Shown here: piece after piece, positions 1-8,316 of the stretch
Position numbering within the stretch: position 1 is the first letter of the stretch
How the letters are laid out: each line of letters begins with the position of its first letter
DNA from: a virus
Strand: one strand, 5' to 3'
Virus record (IMG/VR): IMGVR_UViG_3300021599_002910
Coordinates: 62,001 to 126,000 of that record
DNA: 64,000 bases
Notes under the pieces: model-generated
Databases searched by the model: none
Told to the model about the DNA's origin: nothing
The model's input: the letters and a program-made list of their open reading frames with translations, nothing else
Translations under genes and position numbers: made by a program

Positions 1-600
1 GGTTCAGGGATAAATTGGTATGATTTATCTCCAAACGCTTATACCGCAACACTAACAAATGGGGTTGGATATTCTGCGATAAATGGAGGAACTTTAACTT
101 TTGCGGGAACTCAATATGTTGATACAAATAACTTCCTCAACGCTGAAACTTTTAGCGTTTCTGTTTGGTATAAAACATCACAAGGTGGGATACAAATGAT
201 TATTTCCAAAGAAACTAATGGTGGATACCCATGGAATTACAGAATTTGGCTAAATGGTGGTCAAATTATAGGGGACATTAGGCAGAGTAGTGGAATAAGT
301 CAATCAATAAACTCACCACTTTCTTCATACAACAATGGTAATTGGTATAATGTAGTTTTTACTAGAAATAGTTCAACTATGAAATTGTATGTGAATGGTG
401 TGGAAATCAGTAGTGTTGCAAATACTTTAGTTGGTTCAATTACTAATAACCAAACTGCTTGGATTGGAAAATCTGCATATTTGGGTGGAAGTTATCAATT
501 CACAGGTAATGTGTCTGAGGTTATGATATACTACGATGTTTTGACAGCCTCAGAAGTAGTACAAAATTTTGACGCAACCAAAACAAGATTTGGTTTCTAA
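1..600 (+). CDS. LamG/concanavalin-like structural protein, C-terminal part
   Basis: The frame is open from base 1, so the gene begins upstream of the window; about 199 residues are visible. They form a LamG/Laminin_G_3-type beta sandwich: NGGTLTFAGTQYVDT, then FSVSVWYKT, GNWYNVVFTRNSSTMKLYVN, a VGSI..AWIGKS segment and a final GNVSEVMIYYDVLTASEV strand typical of the family's last beta strand. Such domains in phages usually sit on tail fibres or surface decorations that bind glycans. It ends in KTRFGF. Function as an adhesive virion protein is inferred from the family and from virion-type neighbours at the far end of the window. Confidence 0.75.
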   Translation, partial: GSGINWYDLSPNAYTATLTNGVGYSAINGGTLTFAGTQYVDTNNFLNAETFSVSVWYKTSQGGIQMIISKETNGGYPWNYRIWLNGGQIIGDIRQSSGISQSINSPLSSYNNGNWYNVVFTRNSSTMKLYVNGVEISSVANTLVGSITNNQTAWIGKSAYLGGSYQFTGNVSEVMIYYDVLTASEVVQNFDATKTRFGF

Positions 601-610
601 TTTTATTTAC

Positions 611-618
611 TATTTATT
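611..618 (+). promoter_or_regulatory. late-type box TATTTATT
   Basis: TATTTATT begins 13 bp before the ATG at 624. It is one of about 20 similarly placed boxes, read as a phage late promoter. Confidence 0.5.
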
Positions 619-623
619 CATAT

Positions 624-1991
624 ATGAGAGATTTGATTAAAAAATTACTAAGGGAAGAAGTTGACAGGAAAGAACTCGAAACAAAAATCCGAAGATGGGT
701 TGGTGATACAGATGACCCCGAGGTAGGTAATAGATTGAAGAATATTCAAGCAAAGTTACAACTCAAAATACCAATTGAAGATGACGAGTATGTTTTTTTC
801 GAAGATTTTTTGAAAAATGAAATACAGAGGAGAAAAACTTCTACAAATACAATGTCTGGAAAAATGATGAGGACAAAGCAGAATTTTTTCAATCCACCAA
901 AAGACCAACAAAACAAAATTACAGAATTAGGAAGAAAGGCTTATTTAGATTTAATACAAACAAATCTCTCAGTTTTCTTTAACCAAGCTTTTAATCCCAA
1001 ATTTAATATGAGAATAGGAAAGCCAGGGAAAGGATGGTTCAAACAAAATCTAATTTTATTAAATCGTTTCGAAAAAGATGTTGAACCTTGGAAAAATAAT
1101 TTTGTAAAATGGGTAGAAGGCCCTGCTATGACCATCGGTGAGAAAATAACCGAACTAAAAAATAAGTTGGAAAATGAAAATTGGTTTGGACTCATCGAAG
1201 AGGATGATTGGAGTATTCTGAACCATGTAGATACAAACTACACATTTTGGGCGGACGAAATAACAAAAAGACAAGAAGGTGGAGACTTACCTATGGGTTC
1301 GGACATTAAAGTTATCGAATTATATTTCACCCCAAAAAGACTCGAATCTGCTCTACCTAAAAAATGGCAACCTATTTTGGATAGAATGATGAAAGAAAAA
1401 AATGTCGACATAAAGTCAATCAGTATGGCTCATGTGGATTTATTGGAAAAATTTCATGAAGAAAAAGAGAAAGATTTTCAGGATATGAAAAGAAAACTGA
1501 AATTTACTACAACACTTGGTGAGACGGCTGAAAAAAACTTTGTTGATTTAATCCAAAATGCTCCAACTAAAGTTACTGAAATAAAGAAATATTCTACATG
1601 GGGTAATGTAATTGATATGGTATTTGGTGTTGATATGACAGCAAAATTTATTGACGGATTCAGATTAGTTCAAGTTAAAAATGGAGAAGGTAAAGCCAAA
1701 AGTGCTTTTGTTAAGAGTCTGAAAATCCCTTATCTCTCTGTATTTCCAGGAAGACTTCCTGAGCCAGGTGTTAGAAGAAGAAAAAACCCTTATGAATTTT
1801 TATATTTTTCCGAACAAAATAACAAAGAATCCAAAAGTTTCAATCAGAATTATCTAAGAACAGACAAAGAAGTTGATTTACCTTTGTCGGATGAAGAAAA
1901 AAAAGCTAAGTATTCAGAAAAAGAAATAAGGGCTTTGGAAAAAGTTTTAGGAAAAACTTTACCCGACGATTATTTTGCTATGAACAAATAA
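624..1991 (+). CDS. Leader-bearing putative PD-(D/E)XK nuclease
   Basis: 455 residues. The start MRDLIKKLLREEVD is a short amphipathic leader with an L-R-E site at residues 9-11, matching the (L/I)xE cleavage rule of T4-type prohead protease; a late-type box precedes it. The C-terminal third has a GETAEKNFVDLI helix, then IDMVFGVDMTA and RLVQVKNGEG, the spacing of E...D...QxK in the PD-(D/E)XK nuclease fold. I infer a DNA-cleaving enzyme that may be packaged in the capsid and injected. The first 300 residues are charged and not recognised. The fold call rests on motif pattern only. Confidence 0.5.
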   Translation: MRDLIKKLLREEVDRKELETKIRRWVGDTDDPEVGNRLKNIQAKLQLKIPIEDDEYVFFEDFLKNEIQRRKTSTNTMSGKMMRTKQNFFNPPKDQQNKITELGRKAYLDLIQTNLSVFFNQAFNPKFNMRIGKPGKGWFKQNLILLNRFEKDVEPWKNNFVKWVEGPAMTIGEKITELKNKLENENWFGLIEEDDWSILNHVDTNYTFWADEITKRQEGGDLPMGSDIKVIELYFTPKRLESALPKKWQPILDRMMKEKNVDIKSISMAHVDLLEKFHEEKEKDFQDMKRKLKFTTTLGETAEKNFVDLIQNAPTKVTEIKKYSTWGNVIDMVFGVDMTAKFIDGFRLVQVKNGEGKAKSAFVKSLKIPYLSVFPGRLPEPGVRRRKNPYEFLYFSEQNNKESKSFNQNYLRTDKEVDLPLSDEEKKAKYSEKEIRALEKVLGKTLPDDYFAMNK

Positions 1992-2003
1992 TCTTTATTT
2001 TTG
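1975..2003 (+). promoter_or_regulatory. host-type promoter for 2007 gene
   Basis: TTTG (1975-1978), 17 bp, TATTTTTG (1996-2003). ATG follows 3 bases later, so the mRNA would be leaderless or nearly so. The spacer is shorter than the usual 19. Confidence 0.45.
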
Positions 2004-2006
2004 TGT

Positions 2007-2228
2007 ATGCCTTTTGAAAAAAAACCAGAACCGAAACCCACGAAATACGAATATGTGTTTGAAGATGAGGATTGCATTTCAATTTGGAGATATAATTCTA
2101 AAATTACTACTAACGGTCCTGTAGAAGTTGAGTATAAATATAAAAGAGGTTATGTTCACCCTGGAACTAAGAAAAAAACATTGGGTGAATTGGCAAAAGA
2201 ATCTAAGAAGAAGAAAGTTTCTGATTAA
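2007..2228 (+). CDS. Small hypothetical protein
   Basis: 73 residues from the ATG at 2007; a TTG at 2001 in the same frame lies inside the promoter box and is not used as start. The protein is highly charged, with a Pro/Lys-rich N-terminus (FEKKPEPKPTKYEYVF) and a Lys-rich tail. The last 26 bp overlap the convergent gene on the minus strand. No family recognised; a host-type -7 box directly upstream supports expression as its own leaderless unit. Confidence 0.6.
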   Translation: MPFEKKPEPKPTKYEYVFEDEDCISIWRYNSKITTNGPVEVEYKYKRGYVHPGTKKKTLGELAKESKKKKVSD

Positions 2229-2823
2229 TTAGATTTCTTAATTCTATCAAAGTCTCTTTATCCAAATTATTCAATATTTCTTTCGTATTTTCGACAACCA
2301 ATTTGGATAAAATTGGTTTTTTGGATTCGCTAAGTGTTCTAACATCCGTTATATCAAAATTATCGGGTTCGAAATTATCTGTTTCGTATTCTTCGTAATT
2401 TCCATCATAATAATCGAATGTCCCTTCATTATATGAGTGTCTGATATTTGCACTTACCCATTTTCTATCATAACTTTGCCAAGTTGTAGAATATTTTTCA
2501 GTCAAAGTTGCTGGACCCCAAATTTCATAGTAAATTTTGTATTTCTGAAGTTCAGGTAAAGTTAAATTTGCGATTGCTTCTTTTATAGATATAGAACCCT
2601 CTTTCAGTTGTTGAAAAATAGGTTCATTTATATTGATTAATGCCGCCATAAATTCCATGTCCTCAATCTCAGAATTTACCCCCGTCCAAGAAGATTTCTC
2701 TTTCAATATTTTGTAATTTTCATCAGCATCATCCCAAGGTCTTGAAAAGTCAAAATCCGTTGAGTAAAGCGATTCCGCAATAGTTACAAGAATTTTTAAT
2801 GGTTGAAGGGTAAAATAACTCAT
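2203..2823 (-). CDS. Hypothetical protein behind a late-type box
   Basis: 206 residues, acidic, start MSYFTLQPLKILVTIAESLY. No recognisable domain; the middle is rich in Tyr and Asp/Glu. The C-terminus is an amphipathic helix (EILNNLDKETLIELRNLINQ). The gene has its own unit: an intrinsic terminator of the upstream gene, then TATTTATA, then ATG 11 bp on. The leader contains I-A-E near residue 17, so it may belong to the putative cargo set, but this is weak. Confidence 0.65.
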   Translation of the reverse strand: MSYFTLQPLKILVTIAESLYSTDFDFSRPWDDADENYKILKEKSSWTGVNSEIEDMEFMAALININEPIFQQLKEGSISIKEAIANLTLPELQKYKIYYEIWGPATLTEKYSTTWQSYDRKWVSANIRHSYNEGTFDYYDGNYEEYETDNFEPDNFDITDVRTLSESKKPILSKLVVENTKEILNNLDKETLIELRNLINQKLSSS

Positions 2824-2826
2824 ACA

Positions 2827-2834
2827 TATAAATA
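2827..2834 (-). promoter_or_regulatory. late-type box TATTTATA
   Basis: On the coding strand GTATTTATA ends 3 bp before the ATG (box start 11 bp upstream). It directly follows the U-run of the preceding terminator. Confidence 0.55.
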
Positions 2835-2835
2835 C

Positions 2836-2861
2836 AAAAAAAGGTGAGAATTATCTCACCT
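2836..2861 (-). terminator. intrinsic terminator after the 2864 gene
   Basis: Minus-strand hairpin AGGTGAGA/TCTCACCT with a 4-base loop followed by seven T. It separates the 2864 gene from the late-type box of the next gene. Confidence 0.75.
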
Positions 2862-2863
2862 CT

Positions 2864-3184
2864 TTAATCATTAAGTTTACGTTCAAAACTTTTGAGAATT
2901 TGAATTATATTATCTCGACCCACGGGATTTGCGGAGTGGACATTATAATTTGGGATTGGTAATCCATTTCCCCAACAATATTCACAAAACCACTTAGCGC
3001 AATCGTATCCTGTTTTTGTATTTTCCCCTAAATCGTGGTCAAATGAAATTTCATCAGGTAATCCATTTTCATTAATATATTTGACAAATTCATCATAATT
3101 TCTGACAATTGTCCACCCTTCAGTTTTTGGGTTTCTTACGTCGTCTAAGTATAACTTTTTCAATTGGGTTATTTTCTTTTTCAT
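2864..3184 (-). CDS. Cyclic-phosphate processing receiver-domain protein
   Basis: 106 residues from MKKKITQLKKLYLDDVR. LYLDDVRNP, W..VRNYDEFV, GLPDEISFDHDLGE, GYDCAKW and NYNVHSANPVGRDNI match the stand-alone cREC family, a CheY-like fold in which the SFDHDLG and VHSANP motifs replace the phospho-acceptor site. The family is linked by comparative genomics to RNA-end/cyclic-phosphate processing. An upstream ATG at 3217 in the same frame would add a segment inside the preceding gene, so I chose the start at 3184. It fits with two HAD enzymes and a phosphatase elsewhere in the window as a possible RNA-repair set. Confidence 0.7.
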   Translation of the reverse strand: MKKKITQLKKLYLDDVRNPKTEGWTIVRNYDEFVKYINENGLPDEISFDHDLGENTKTGYDCAKWFCEYCWGNGLPIPNYNVHSANPVGRDNIIQILKSFERKLND

Positions 3185-3371
3185 ATGATTTCTGACCAAC
3201 AATTTGGTATGCCTCAATCAAGGTCCAACTTGCATTGTCAATCAACTTTTTTACTTTTTTTATTTTTTTTGTTAAGGGATGATTTACTAAATGCTCCTCA
3301 ATCATCGAAGATTGAACGTGAAGTCTATCCATCAATTCCAAATAATGACCATTGTTGATTTTATTTTTCAT
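3120..3371 (-). CDS. Small basic hypothetical protein
   Basis: 83 residues, N-terminal helical half (HYLELMDRLHVQSSMIEEHL) and a strongly basic tail ending RRRKKPKN. It overlaps the preceding gene by about 11 bp and the following receiver-domain gene by about 65 bp, a long overlap, so either this end or the next start could be off. No family recognised. Confidence 0.5.
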   Translation of the reverse strand: MKNKINNGHYLELMDRLHVQSSMIEEHLVNHPLTKKIKKVKKLIDNASWTLIEAYQIVGQKSYEKENNPIEKVILRRRKKPKN

Positions 3372-3843
3372 CTTCAGTGATTTTAGTAATTATTGAATCA
3401 GAGTTTTCTATAACCATTGTGTGAATACTTCCGGTTCCAAAGTTTAGTTCAGAGTCTGTAATTTCGGAATCCCAATATAAGTCCATAGGACTAAATTCTG
3501 ACTCTTCCTCTTCAGTCAATGGTTCTTCCCACTCAATATTTGTTACGTCAACGTCGCCGTCCGTAGATGTCTCTATTGACAAATCAGGAAAGTCCACATC
3601 TTGCATTTCGATTAGGTCTTTTGATTCCAAAAGTTCTAAAAGTTCAGAAACAACAAATTGTTCACAAACAAGGCTGGCACCTCTCCAAGTGGTTTCAGTA
3701 TCACAGGTAAATGTTTTATCAAATTTGGAACCTGTGTGGTAACAAATTTCGAGTAATGACTTTCTATAAAGGTCAATTGTAACTTTTACGTAATCATCGG
3801 AATTTAGTTTTTTTAATTCCTCGATTGCATTTTGATTTTTCAT
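3361..3843 (-). CDS. Acidic hypothetical protein
   Basis: 160 residues, very acidic in the second half (EEPLTEEEESEFSPMD). Two Cys (residues near 34 and 47) and a WRGAS segment are the only landmarks. It overlaps the phosphatase gene upstream by 4 bp (ATGA-type coupling), so both are probably co-translated. No function assigned. Confidence 0.6.
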   Translation of the reverse strand: MKNQNAIEELKKLNSDDYVKVTIDLYRKSLLEICYHTGSKFDKTFTCDTETTWRGASLVCEQFVVSELLELLESKDLIEMQDVDFPDLSIETSTDGDVDVTNIEWEEPLTEEEESEFSPMDLYWDSEITDSELNFGTGSIHTMVIENSDSIITKITEDEK

Positions 3844-4514
3844 GGATAATCTATTTGTTTTGTTTCAATATCAAAATCTACAACAATTGGTTTGTTTTCA
3901 TATTCGTATCTTTCATTGAGAACAGATGCGTTCAAGAACTCAACACCATTGAAATTTTTTTGTCCGTATGCACAGTGGATGTGTCCACAAACATGAATTT
4001 TTGGTTGAACTTCCATAATCCTTTTGAATAAATCCTCACAACCAACTCTTTGACCTGATGGAGTCCAATCGAGCATTCCATGAGCAGGTCCGTGAGTGAT
4101 TAAGATATCGGTATTACCAGGGATTTTAGCCCATTTTTCCGCAAGTTTTTCCCCTCTAGGCAAATTGAAAGCCCAATCGTAAAACTCGGGTTGCCAAGGG
4201 CTACCATAGAATTTTACACCATCGATTACAACTTCACTATCAAAAAGATATATGACACCTCTATCTTTGAATTCTTCAGCAATGTCAGTGTGAGTTTCAA
4301 AACCGAAATCGTGATTACCAGCAATGAAGATTTTATGTTTAAAATCAGTCATACTGAACCAATTCAGGAAATTTGTAATCTCATGACTCTTTCCCATGCT
4401 AGTGCAGTCACCAGCATGAACAAGAACGTCTCCACCACCAAGAATGTTATTGTAGGCATTACTTGTCAAGTGATTATGTTTGTTGTGTGTGTCGCTGATG
4501 AATGTTATTTTCAT
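3840..4514 (-). CDS. Calcineurin-like metallophosphoesterase
   Basis: 224 residues. The full set of dinuclear-metal motifs is present in order: SDTHN (7-11), HAGDCT (about 34), AGNHDFG (about 64), THGPAHG (about 140) and CGHIHCAYG (about 176). This is the class III/YfcE-like phosphoesterase fold, acting on phosphodiesters or phosphomonoesters; the substrate cannot be told from sequence. Related enzymes are common in phages, where roles in nucleotide or RNA-end processing are proposed. It is translationally coupled to the following acidic protein. Confidence 0.88.
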   Translation of the reverse strand: MKITFISDTHNKHNHLTSNAYNNILGGGDVLVHAGDCTSMGKSHEITNFLNWFSMTDFKHKIFIAGNHDFGFETHTDIAEEFKDRGVIYLFDSEVVIDGVKFYGSPWQPEFYDWAFNLPRGEKLAEKWAKIPGNTDILITHGPAHGMLDWTPSGQRVGCEDLFKRIMEVQPKIHVCGHIHCAYGQKNFNGVEFLNASVLNERYEYENKPIVVDFDIETKQIDYP

Positions 4515-4523
4515 AAAATATGT

Positions 4524-4724
4524 TTAGTGAAACCCACCTTCAGTATGAACTTGATTGTCATCCCATTCGTTAGTTTCAGTTTCTTTTTTCATTTCGTTCT
4601 CACCCCAATTTAGAAAATCTTCGCCTTTATAATCAGGAAAATTTTCTTTCATATTGTGAATTAGATGAGCCCAATAAACCGATATTGGAACCACGAAGAT
4701 AAGTGTTATTAGTATTGCTGCCAT
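4524..4724 (-). CDS. Small single-pass membrane protein
   Basis: 66 residues. An N-terminal hydrophobic stretch (ILITLIFVVPISVYWAHLI) would span the inner membrane, followed by an acidic soluble tail. No signal-peptide cleavage site or lipobox. It lies 9 bp upstream of the phosphatase start, probably in one transcript. Function unknown. Confidence 0.55.
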   Translation of the reverse strand: MAAILITLIFVVPISVYWAHLIHNMKENFPDYKGEDFLNWGENEMKKETETNEWDDNQVHTEGGFH

Positions 4725-4752
4725 ATTATTTAACTATTTGTTTATAAATTTT

Positions 4753-5355
4753 CTAATCCCACCAATTTTTTATACCTGAACCATCAAACCATTTTTCCCA
4801 ATGAGAGTGATTTGATTTTTCATCATCCGATAAATTTTTATAAATTTCAATAAATTCATCTTTATTTTGTCCCTTAAGAATTTGCCAAAGTTCTTCGAAT
4901 TCCTGTTTTTCGAGTTCAGTTGACCTATCGTATATTCGTCGATTGTGTTCTTCTTCCTCAGGTGTATCTTCACGGTCATCAATCCATCCCCAAACATTTT
5001 TAAGTTCACCCAATTCATTCTCAGCCAATGTAATGTAATTACTCTCATCTAAATTTTTAATAATTTCTATTACTCTTTTCATTTTGGAAACCTTTTTCAT
5101 TCTAGTGATTTCTACCTCGTTTCCATGAAATTCAAGGGTATGGGCACTTTTTTCCAAAGAACGAGCAAAGATGCTTAGATTGAATGTGTAATCCCAAGAC
5201 CTAAAATACCACAGTTCTTTTCTAAAATACCATAGATTTTCAAAAAACATTGGTATTTTATATCTAAAAACTTCGTAGGTTTTATACCACCAAGTTTGGT
5301 GCATGGAAAGCCTTTTCAAGGATTTCCAAAAACTATCTGAGAATGTAATTTTCAT
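4753..5355 (-). CDS. Conserved phage hypothetical, aromatic-rich
   Basis: 200 residues. The N-terminal half is rich in Trp, Tyr and Phe (FFENLWYFRKELWYFRSWDY), then a helical region and an acidic C-terminal half ending in a Trp-rich tail. The aromatic block resembles a recurrent phage protein of unknown role. Its ATG overlaps the stop of the zinc-ribbon gene by 4 bp, implying coupling. Confidence 0.6.
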   Translation of the reverse strand: MKITFSDSFWKSLKRLSMHQTWWYKTYEVFRYKIPMFFENLWYFRKELWYFRSWDYTFNLSIFARSLEKSAHTLEFHGNEVEITRMKKVSKMKRVIEIIKNLDESNYITLAENELGELKNVWGWIDDREDTPEEEEHNRRIYDRSTELEKQEFEELWQILKGQNKDEFIEIYKNLSDDEKSNHSHWEKWFDGSGIKNWWD

Positions 5356-5591
5356 TTTGAATTTTTTATAATTTCAATAATTTGTCTAGTCAATGTTCCT
5401 GCAGTTTTTGTCCCATCGTTTGACCAAGAAATTATGAGTTGTTCTATCTTTCTATAAATTTCTTCTGGGTCATCAAAAATTTCACCACACTCATTACACA
5501 TAACGTCAATTATCGGTCTGTTCTGTTTGGACCAATCGTAGTTGAAATGAAAATTTTCTTTGTTTCCACAATTTGGACAATTATAACTCAT
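5352..5591 (-). CDS. Zinc-ribbon protein
   Basis: 79 residues with CPNCGNKENF at the N-terminus and a second CNECGEIF knuckle 27 residues later, giving a four-Cys zinc ribbon, followed by a helical tail. Such small ribbons often bind nucleic acid or polymerase, but no specific partner is visible. First gene of a unit that reads on into the 4753 gene, with a host-type promoter 6 bp before ATG. Confidence 0.7.
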   Translation of the reverse strand: MSYNCPNCGNKENFHFNYDWSKQNRPIIDVMCNECGEIFDDPEEIYRKIEQLIISWSNDGTKTAGTLTRQIIEIIKNSK

Positions 5592-5597
5592 AGATTA

Positions 5598-5628
5598 CAA
5601 ATGTAATAAAAAAATAAGACCCGACAAA
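5598..5628 (-). promoter_or_regulatory. host-type promoter for zinc-ribbon gene
   Basis: On the minus strand TTTG (5628-5625), exactly 19 bp, TACATTTG (5605-5598). The -33 box lies in the loop of the terminator hairpin that ends the preceding transcript. ATG is 6 bp after the -7 box. Confidence 0.7.
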
Positions 5629-5645
5629 TAAATTTGACGGGTCTT
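5608..5645 (-). terminator. intrinsic terminator
   Basis: Stem AAGACCCG/CGGGTCTT (5616-5623 and 5638-5645), 14-base loop; on the minus strand followed by a T-rich run. Ends the 5725 transcript. Confidence 0.7.
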
Positions 5646-5724
5646 TTGAGAAAGGGATATATGAGAACACTCCTTAAGAGTGATGTAAGAATAAATATAT
5701 CCAAGAATTGAAAAAAAATCAATT

Positions 5725-5961
5725 TTACATAGTCTGTGAAGACAAAAACTGAGTTTCTTTAGTTTTATATACAGCCCAAAACTTACTTTTCAAGGTAGAT
5801 TTCAGAGGGTTGTAATTGTGAGTAGCATCATGTTTCAAATCCCACAATAAAAAACATTTGAGAACAACTTCTAATTGTTGTTTAGTCTGAACTGACTCAA
5901 TCATTTTGATAACCCAAGAAATCTCTTTGTTTGCTTTGTTGATATCCACGATGAGTGTCAT
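5725..5961 (-). CDS. Small basic hypothetical protein
   Basis: 78 residues from the ATG at 5961; an in-frame ATG at 5994 lies upstream of the predicted transcription start and is rejected. Helical, basic, one Cys (VVLKCFLLWDLKHDATHNYN). A perfect host-type promoter lies just upstream. No family recognised. Confidence 0.6.
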   Translation of the reverse strand: MTLIVDINKANKEISWVIKMIESVQTKQQLEVVLKCFLLWDLKHDATHNYNPLKSTLKSKFWAVYKTKETQFLSSQTM

Positions 5962-5979
5962 TTTTTTTTTAGATTTCAT

Positions 5980-6010
5980 CAAAATTACAAACAAAAACTG
6001 TCTTTACAAA
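5980..6010 (-). promoter_or_regulatory. host-type promoter for 5961 gene
   Basis: Minus strand TTTG (6010-6007), 19 bp, TAATTTTG (5987-5980), matching the Bacteroidota primary-sigma consensus. Predicted start is about 12 bp before ATG. Confidence 0.7.
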
Positions 6011-6014
6011 AAAA

Positions 6015-6854
6015 CTAAGACAGAAGTTTGTAATATTCTTTGAAGTGTTTTAATCTATCGGGTAGTCCGATAGTTCCTCCATTGACACACTTTGTGACAG
6101 AGGTTACCGTTGCATCAGAAGCGTCAACACATTTTTTCAAGCAATTTTTACTGAAGAACCAAGCTGCAGACAATAATGGATATTTCGTCGATACCAAATC
6201 AGGGTTAGATACAACATCTTCATTTATTGCTTTTCCAAAAGCAGTGTAGTTGTCTTTACCTGTCAACTGAATATATCCTCTACCTCTAAATTTAAAACCT
6301 TCTCCTGTTGACTCAGGTCCATTTCCCATTCTTCCCCCATAAACTCTACTTGCAATCTTCTGAGGATTTCTTTGATATGACTCAGCCAATCCTGATTCCT
6401 TAAAATATTTTCCGAAAATACCTTTCAAACCACTCGCGGAATAGTTCAAATTTTCGTTTACAACTTTGAAACCCGCACTCTCATGACCACATTGTGCCAA
6501 GAAGTGAGCAAGTTTCAAGGGAGTGTCGATTCCGAATTTAGATGCTGTATCAGGTATTTGTGCAATTACATTGTCAGGTATATGACCTTTCAATTTTTCT
6601 AATTTTAATCCTCCGACTTGAGGGGCAACTTGAGAAGCAACTTGAGGGGCAACTTGAGGGGTGGTAATACCTTGTCCCATAATCTTTTGCCAAGTATTCG
6701 GACCAACAATCCCATCAGGGTTCAAACCATTTTTTAATTGAAAAGCTTTAACCGCTTCTTCGGTTCCCCTTCCGAATATACCATCGGCGCCCAACCCTAA
6801 TTTCTGTTGGAGTTGTTTTACGTCCTCTCCTTTAGACCCAACTTTTAGTATCAT
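6015..6854 (-). CDS. Endolysin: peptidoglycan-binding domain plus GH19
   Basis: 279 residues. Residues 1-60 are a PG_binding_1 domain (GEDVKQLQQKLG, DGIFGRGTEEAVKAFQ, DGIVGPNTW). A repeated PQVAPQVASQV linker follows, then a GH19-type lysozyme/chitinase domain: AHFLAQCGHESAGF carries the first catalytic Glu, and FRGRGYIQLTGKDNY and LSAAWFF are family motifs. It cleaves cell-wall glycan for host lysis. No signal peptide, so it needs a holin or export; two small membrane proteins at 10443-11321 are candidates. It has its own late-type box 23 bp upstream of ATG rather than relying on the cassette before it. Confidence 0.88.
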   Translation of the reverse strand: MILKVGSKGEDVKQLQQKLGLGADGIFGRGTEEAVKAFQLKNGLNPDGIVGPNTWQKIMGQGITTPQVAPQVASQVAPQVGGLKLEKLKGHIPDNVIAQIPDTASKFGIDTPLKLAHFLAQCGHESAGFKVVNENLNYSASGLKGIFGKYFKESGLAESYQRNPQKIASRVYGGRMGNGPESTGEGFKFRGRGYIQLTGKDNYTAFGKAINEDVVSNPDLVSTKYPLLSAAWFFSKNCLKKCVDASDATVTSVTKCVNGGTIGLPDRLKHFKEYYKLLS

Positions 6855-6869
6855 AGTAATTTACTTTAC

Positions 6870-6877
6870 AATAAATA
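6870..6877 (-). promoter_or_regulatory. late-type box TATTTATT for endolysin
   Basis: Coding-strand TATTTATT begins 23 bp before the endolysin ATG. A late promoter here fits the timing of a lysis gene. Confidence 0.5.
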
Positions 6878-6882
6878 TTATT

Positions 6883-8316
6883 TTATTGTGAAGAATGAGA
6901 AAGATTGACATCACCCAAAATACAATATTTTATGTTTTGAGTTACATTCGAAGTTGTAACTGTGACTGAAAAAAAAGTAACGGGGCTCACAGAACCAAAA
7001 TTGTTCTTGGTGATTGAGTCATATGATGAAGGTTGAAACCACAATACCTTCGTTATCGGTCTAAAATTAGTTATGTGTGCGGCAACTAGATAAGCGTCGG
7101 CTAAATTAACTAAACCATCTTCGTTGACATCTGCAGCTTTCCATTGTTTAGTCCCTGTCATAATCAAACCTGACTGTGTGATTGGAGGTGTATTAACATT
7201 TTTGATTTCATCAAAAACTAAATTGAAATCTACATTAGATATACCTTGAGTCGTTAATGAAGGGACTAATTTATAGGTCGAATTTTGAGACGGCAGAGTA
7301 AATGAGTATGTTCCATTGGAATTAACTGTTTTCGTCTCTACAAACACGTCAGAATTGCTCACAACCCTATATAGTGATAACGTTGGTAGTGGGGATAAAG
7401 ATGGAATTGAGACAGTTCCTGAAAGAGTGTTAGTTATTGCGACATTATTAGTTGTGTTTGCAACATAAAAATCGGTGAAAGTCGCATCTTGAGGATTGGA
7501 CCATGTTCCAAATTCTACGATATAGGGGTTCGACCAACTTCCAGGTAAGTCGTTCCAACAACCTCCACTACCCCATTTAGTTACCGCATAATCCTCCCCA
7601 CCCGCATCATTAGGTTCACCACCACACCAATTTTGGTAAGTCCCTGATTGTGGATTCCCGTTGTAATTTCCAATATTGATAAGTGTTCCATTCTCAGGAC
7701 CAGCATCTACTCTCCAATAACCCTCTTGTAATCTATCGCTGAGTGCAAACCAAATGTTACTCTGAGGGACGTTAGCAAAAATGAAGTTCTCCTCTGTAGA
7801 AGAGGTAATTGTGACGAGATACCCTGTTTGACCTTTAAATGTTTGTTGATTTGATAAGACCTTCGAATTGTCATATGTGGCGGGTGAAGAAATTGGTCTG
7901 TAAAAGTGTCCGTTGGTTGGGTTATAATAATAACCTACAGGATTTATTGTTGTTGAAACCGATATTTGAACATTACCAGTCGATGAACCCGTATTAATTT
8001 TAAGTGATGCAAGTGCATTATTGATACTTGTCATGGTTCCCGTGAAACTTATCCTTGTCAAATTATTCCATGAGTTATATCCCGTGGTAAATGAGAGACC
8101 TAATGTTGTGGTTATTGAAAATGTAACCCCCGCAGGTGGATTTACCAAACCGATAGAAGTTAGAAGCGTTTCAGAACCAAATCCGTTAATAACAAATCCA
8201 CTAGCGTCCTGACTCGAAGTATTAACTTGATATGTTCTCGATACAGGGGCCGTTATTGATTGAGAAAATCCAACCAAACATGATAGTAGAAGAAATAATA
8301 GAATTAATTTTCTCAT
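6883..8316 (-). CDS. Secreted C-type lectin protein with dockerin-like tail
   Basis: 477 residues. Signal peptide MRKLILLFLLLSCLVGFSQ. The middle holds a C-type lectin fold: GHFYRPISSPATY, GYLVTITSSTEENFIF, IWFALSDRLQEGYWRV, QNWCGGEPNDAGGEDYAV and GGCWNDLPGS, with the WND calcium site. After a Greek-key-like segment comes ADVNEDGLVNLADAYLVAAH, a calcium-loop helix resembling half a dockerin. The extreme C-terminus KYCILGDVNLSHS matches an internal part of the 11326 gene (KYFILGDVDRTHSS), so this looks like a shortened relative lacking the T9SS tail. Last gene of the surface cassette; overlaps the previous gene by 4 bp. Probably exported and glycan-binding. Confidence 0.72.
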   Translation of the reverse strand: MRKLILLFLLLSCLVGFSQSITAPVSRTYQVNTSSQDASGFVINGFGSETLLTSIGLVNPPAGVTFSITTTLGLSFTTGYNSWNNLTRISFTGTMTSINNALASLKINTGSSTGNVQISVSTTINPVGYYYNPTNGHFYRPISSPATYDNSKVLSNQQTFKGQTGYLVTITSSTEENFIFANVPQSNIWFALSDRLQEGYWRVDAGPENGTLINIGNYNGNPQSGTYQNWCGGEPNDAGGEDYAVTKWGSGGCWNDLPGSWSNPYIVEFGTWSNPQDATFTDFYVANTTNNVAITNTLSGTVSIPSLSPLPTLSLYRVVSNSDVFVETKTVNSNGTYSFTLPSQNSTYKLVPSLTTQGISNVDFNLVFDEIKNVNTPPITQSGLIMTGTKQWKAADVNEDGLVNLADAYLVAAHITNFRPITKVLWFQPSSYDSITKNNFGSVSPVTFFSVTVTTSNVTQNIKYCILGDVNLSHSSQ

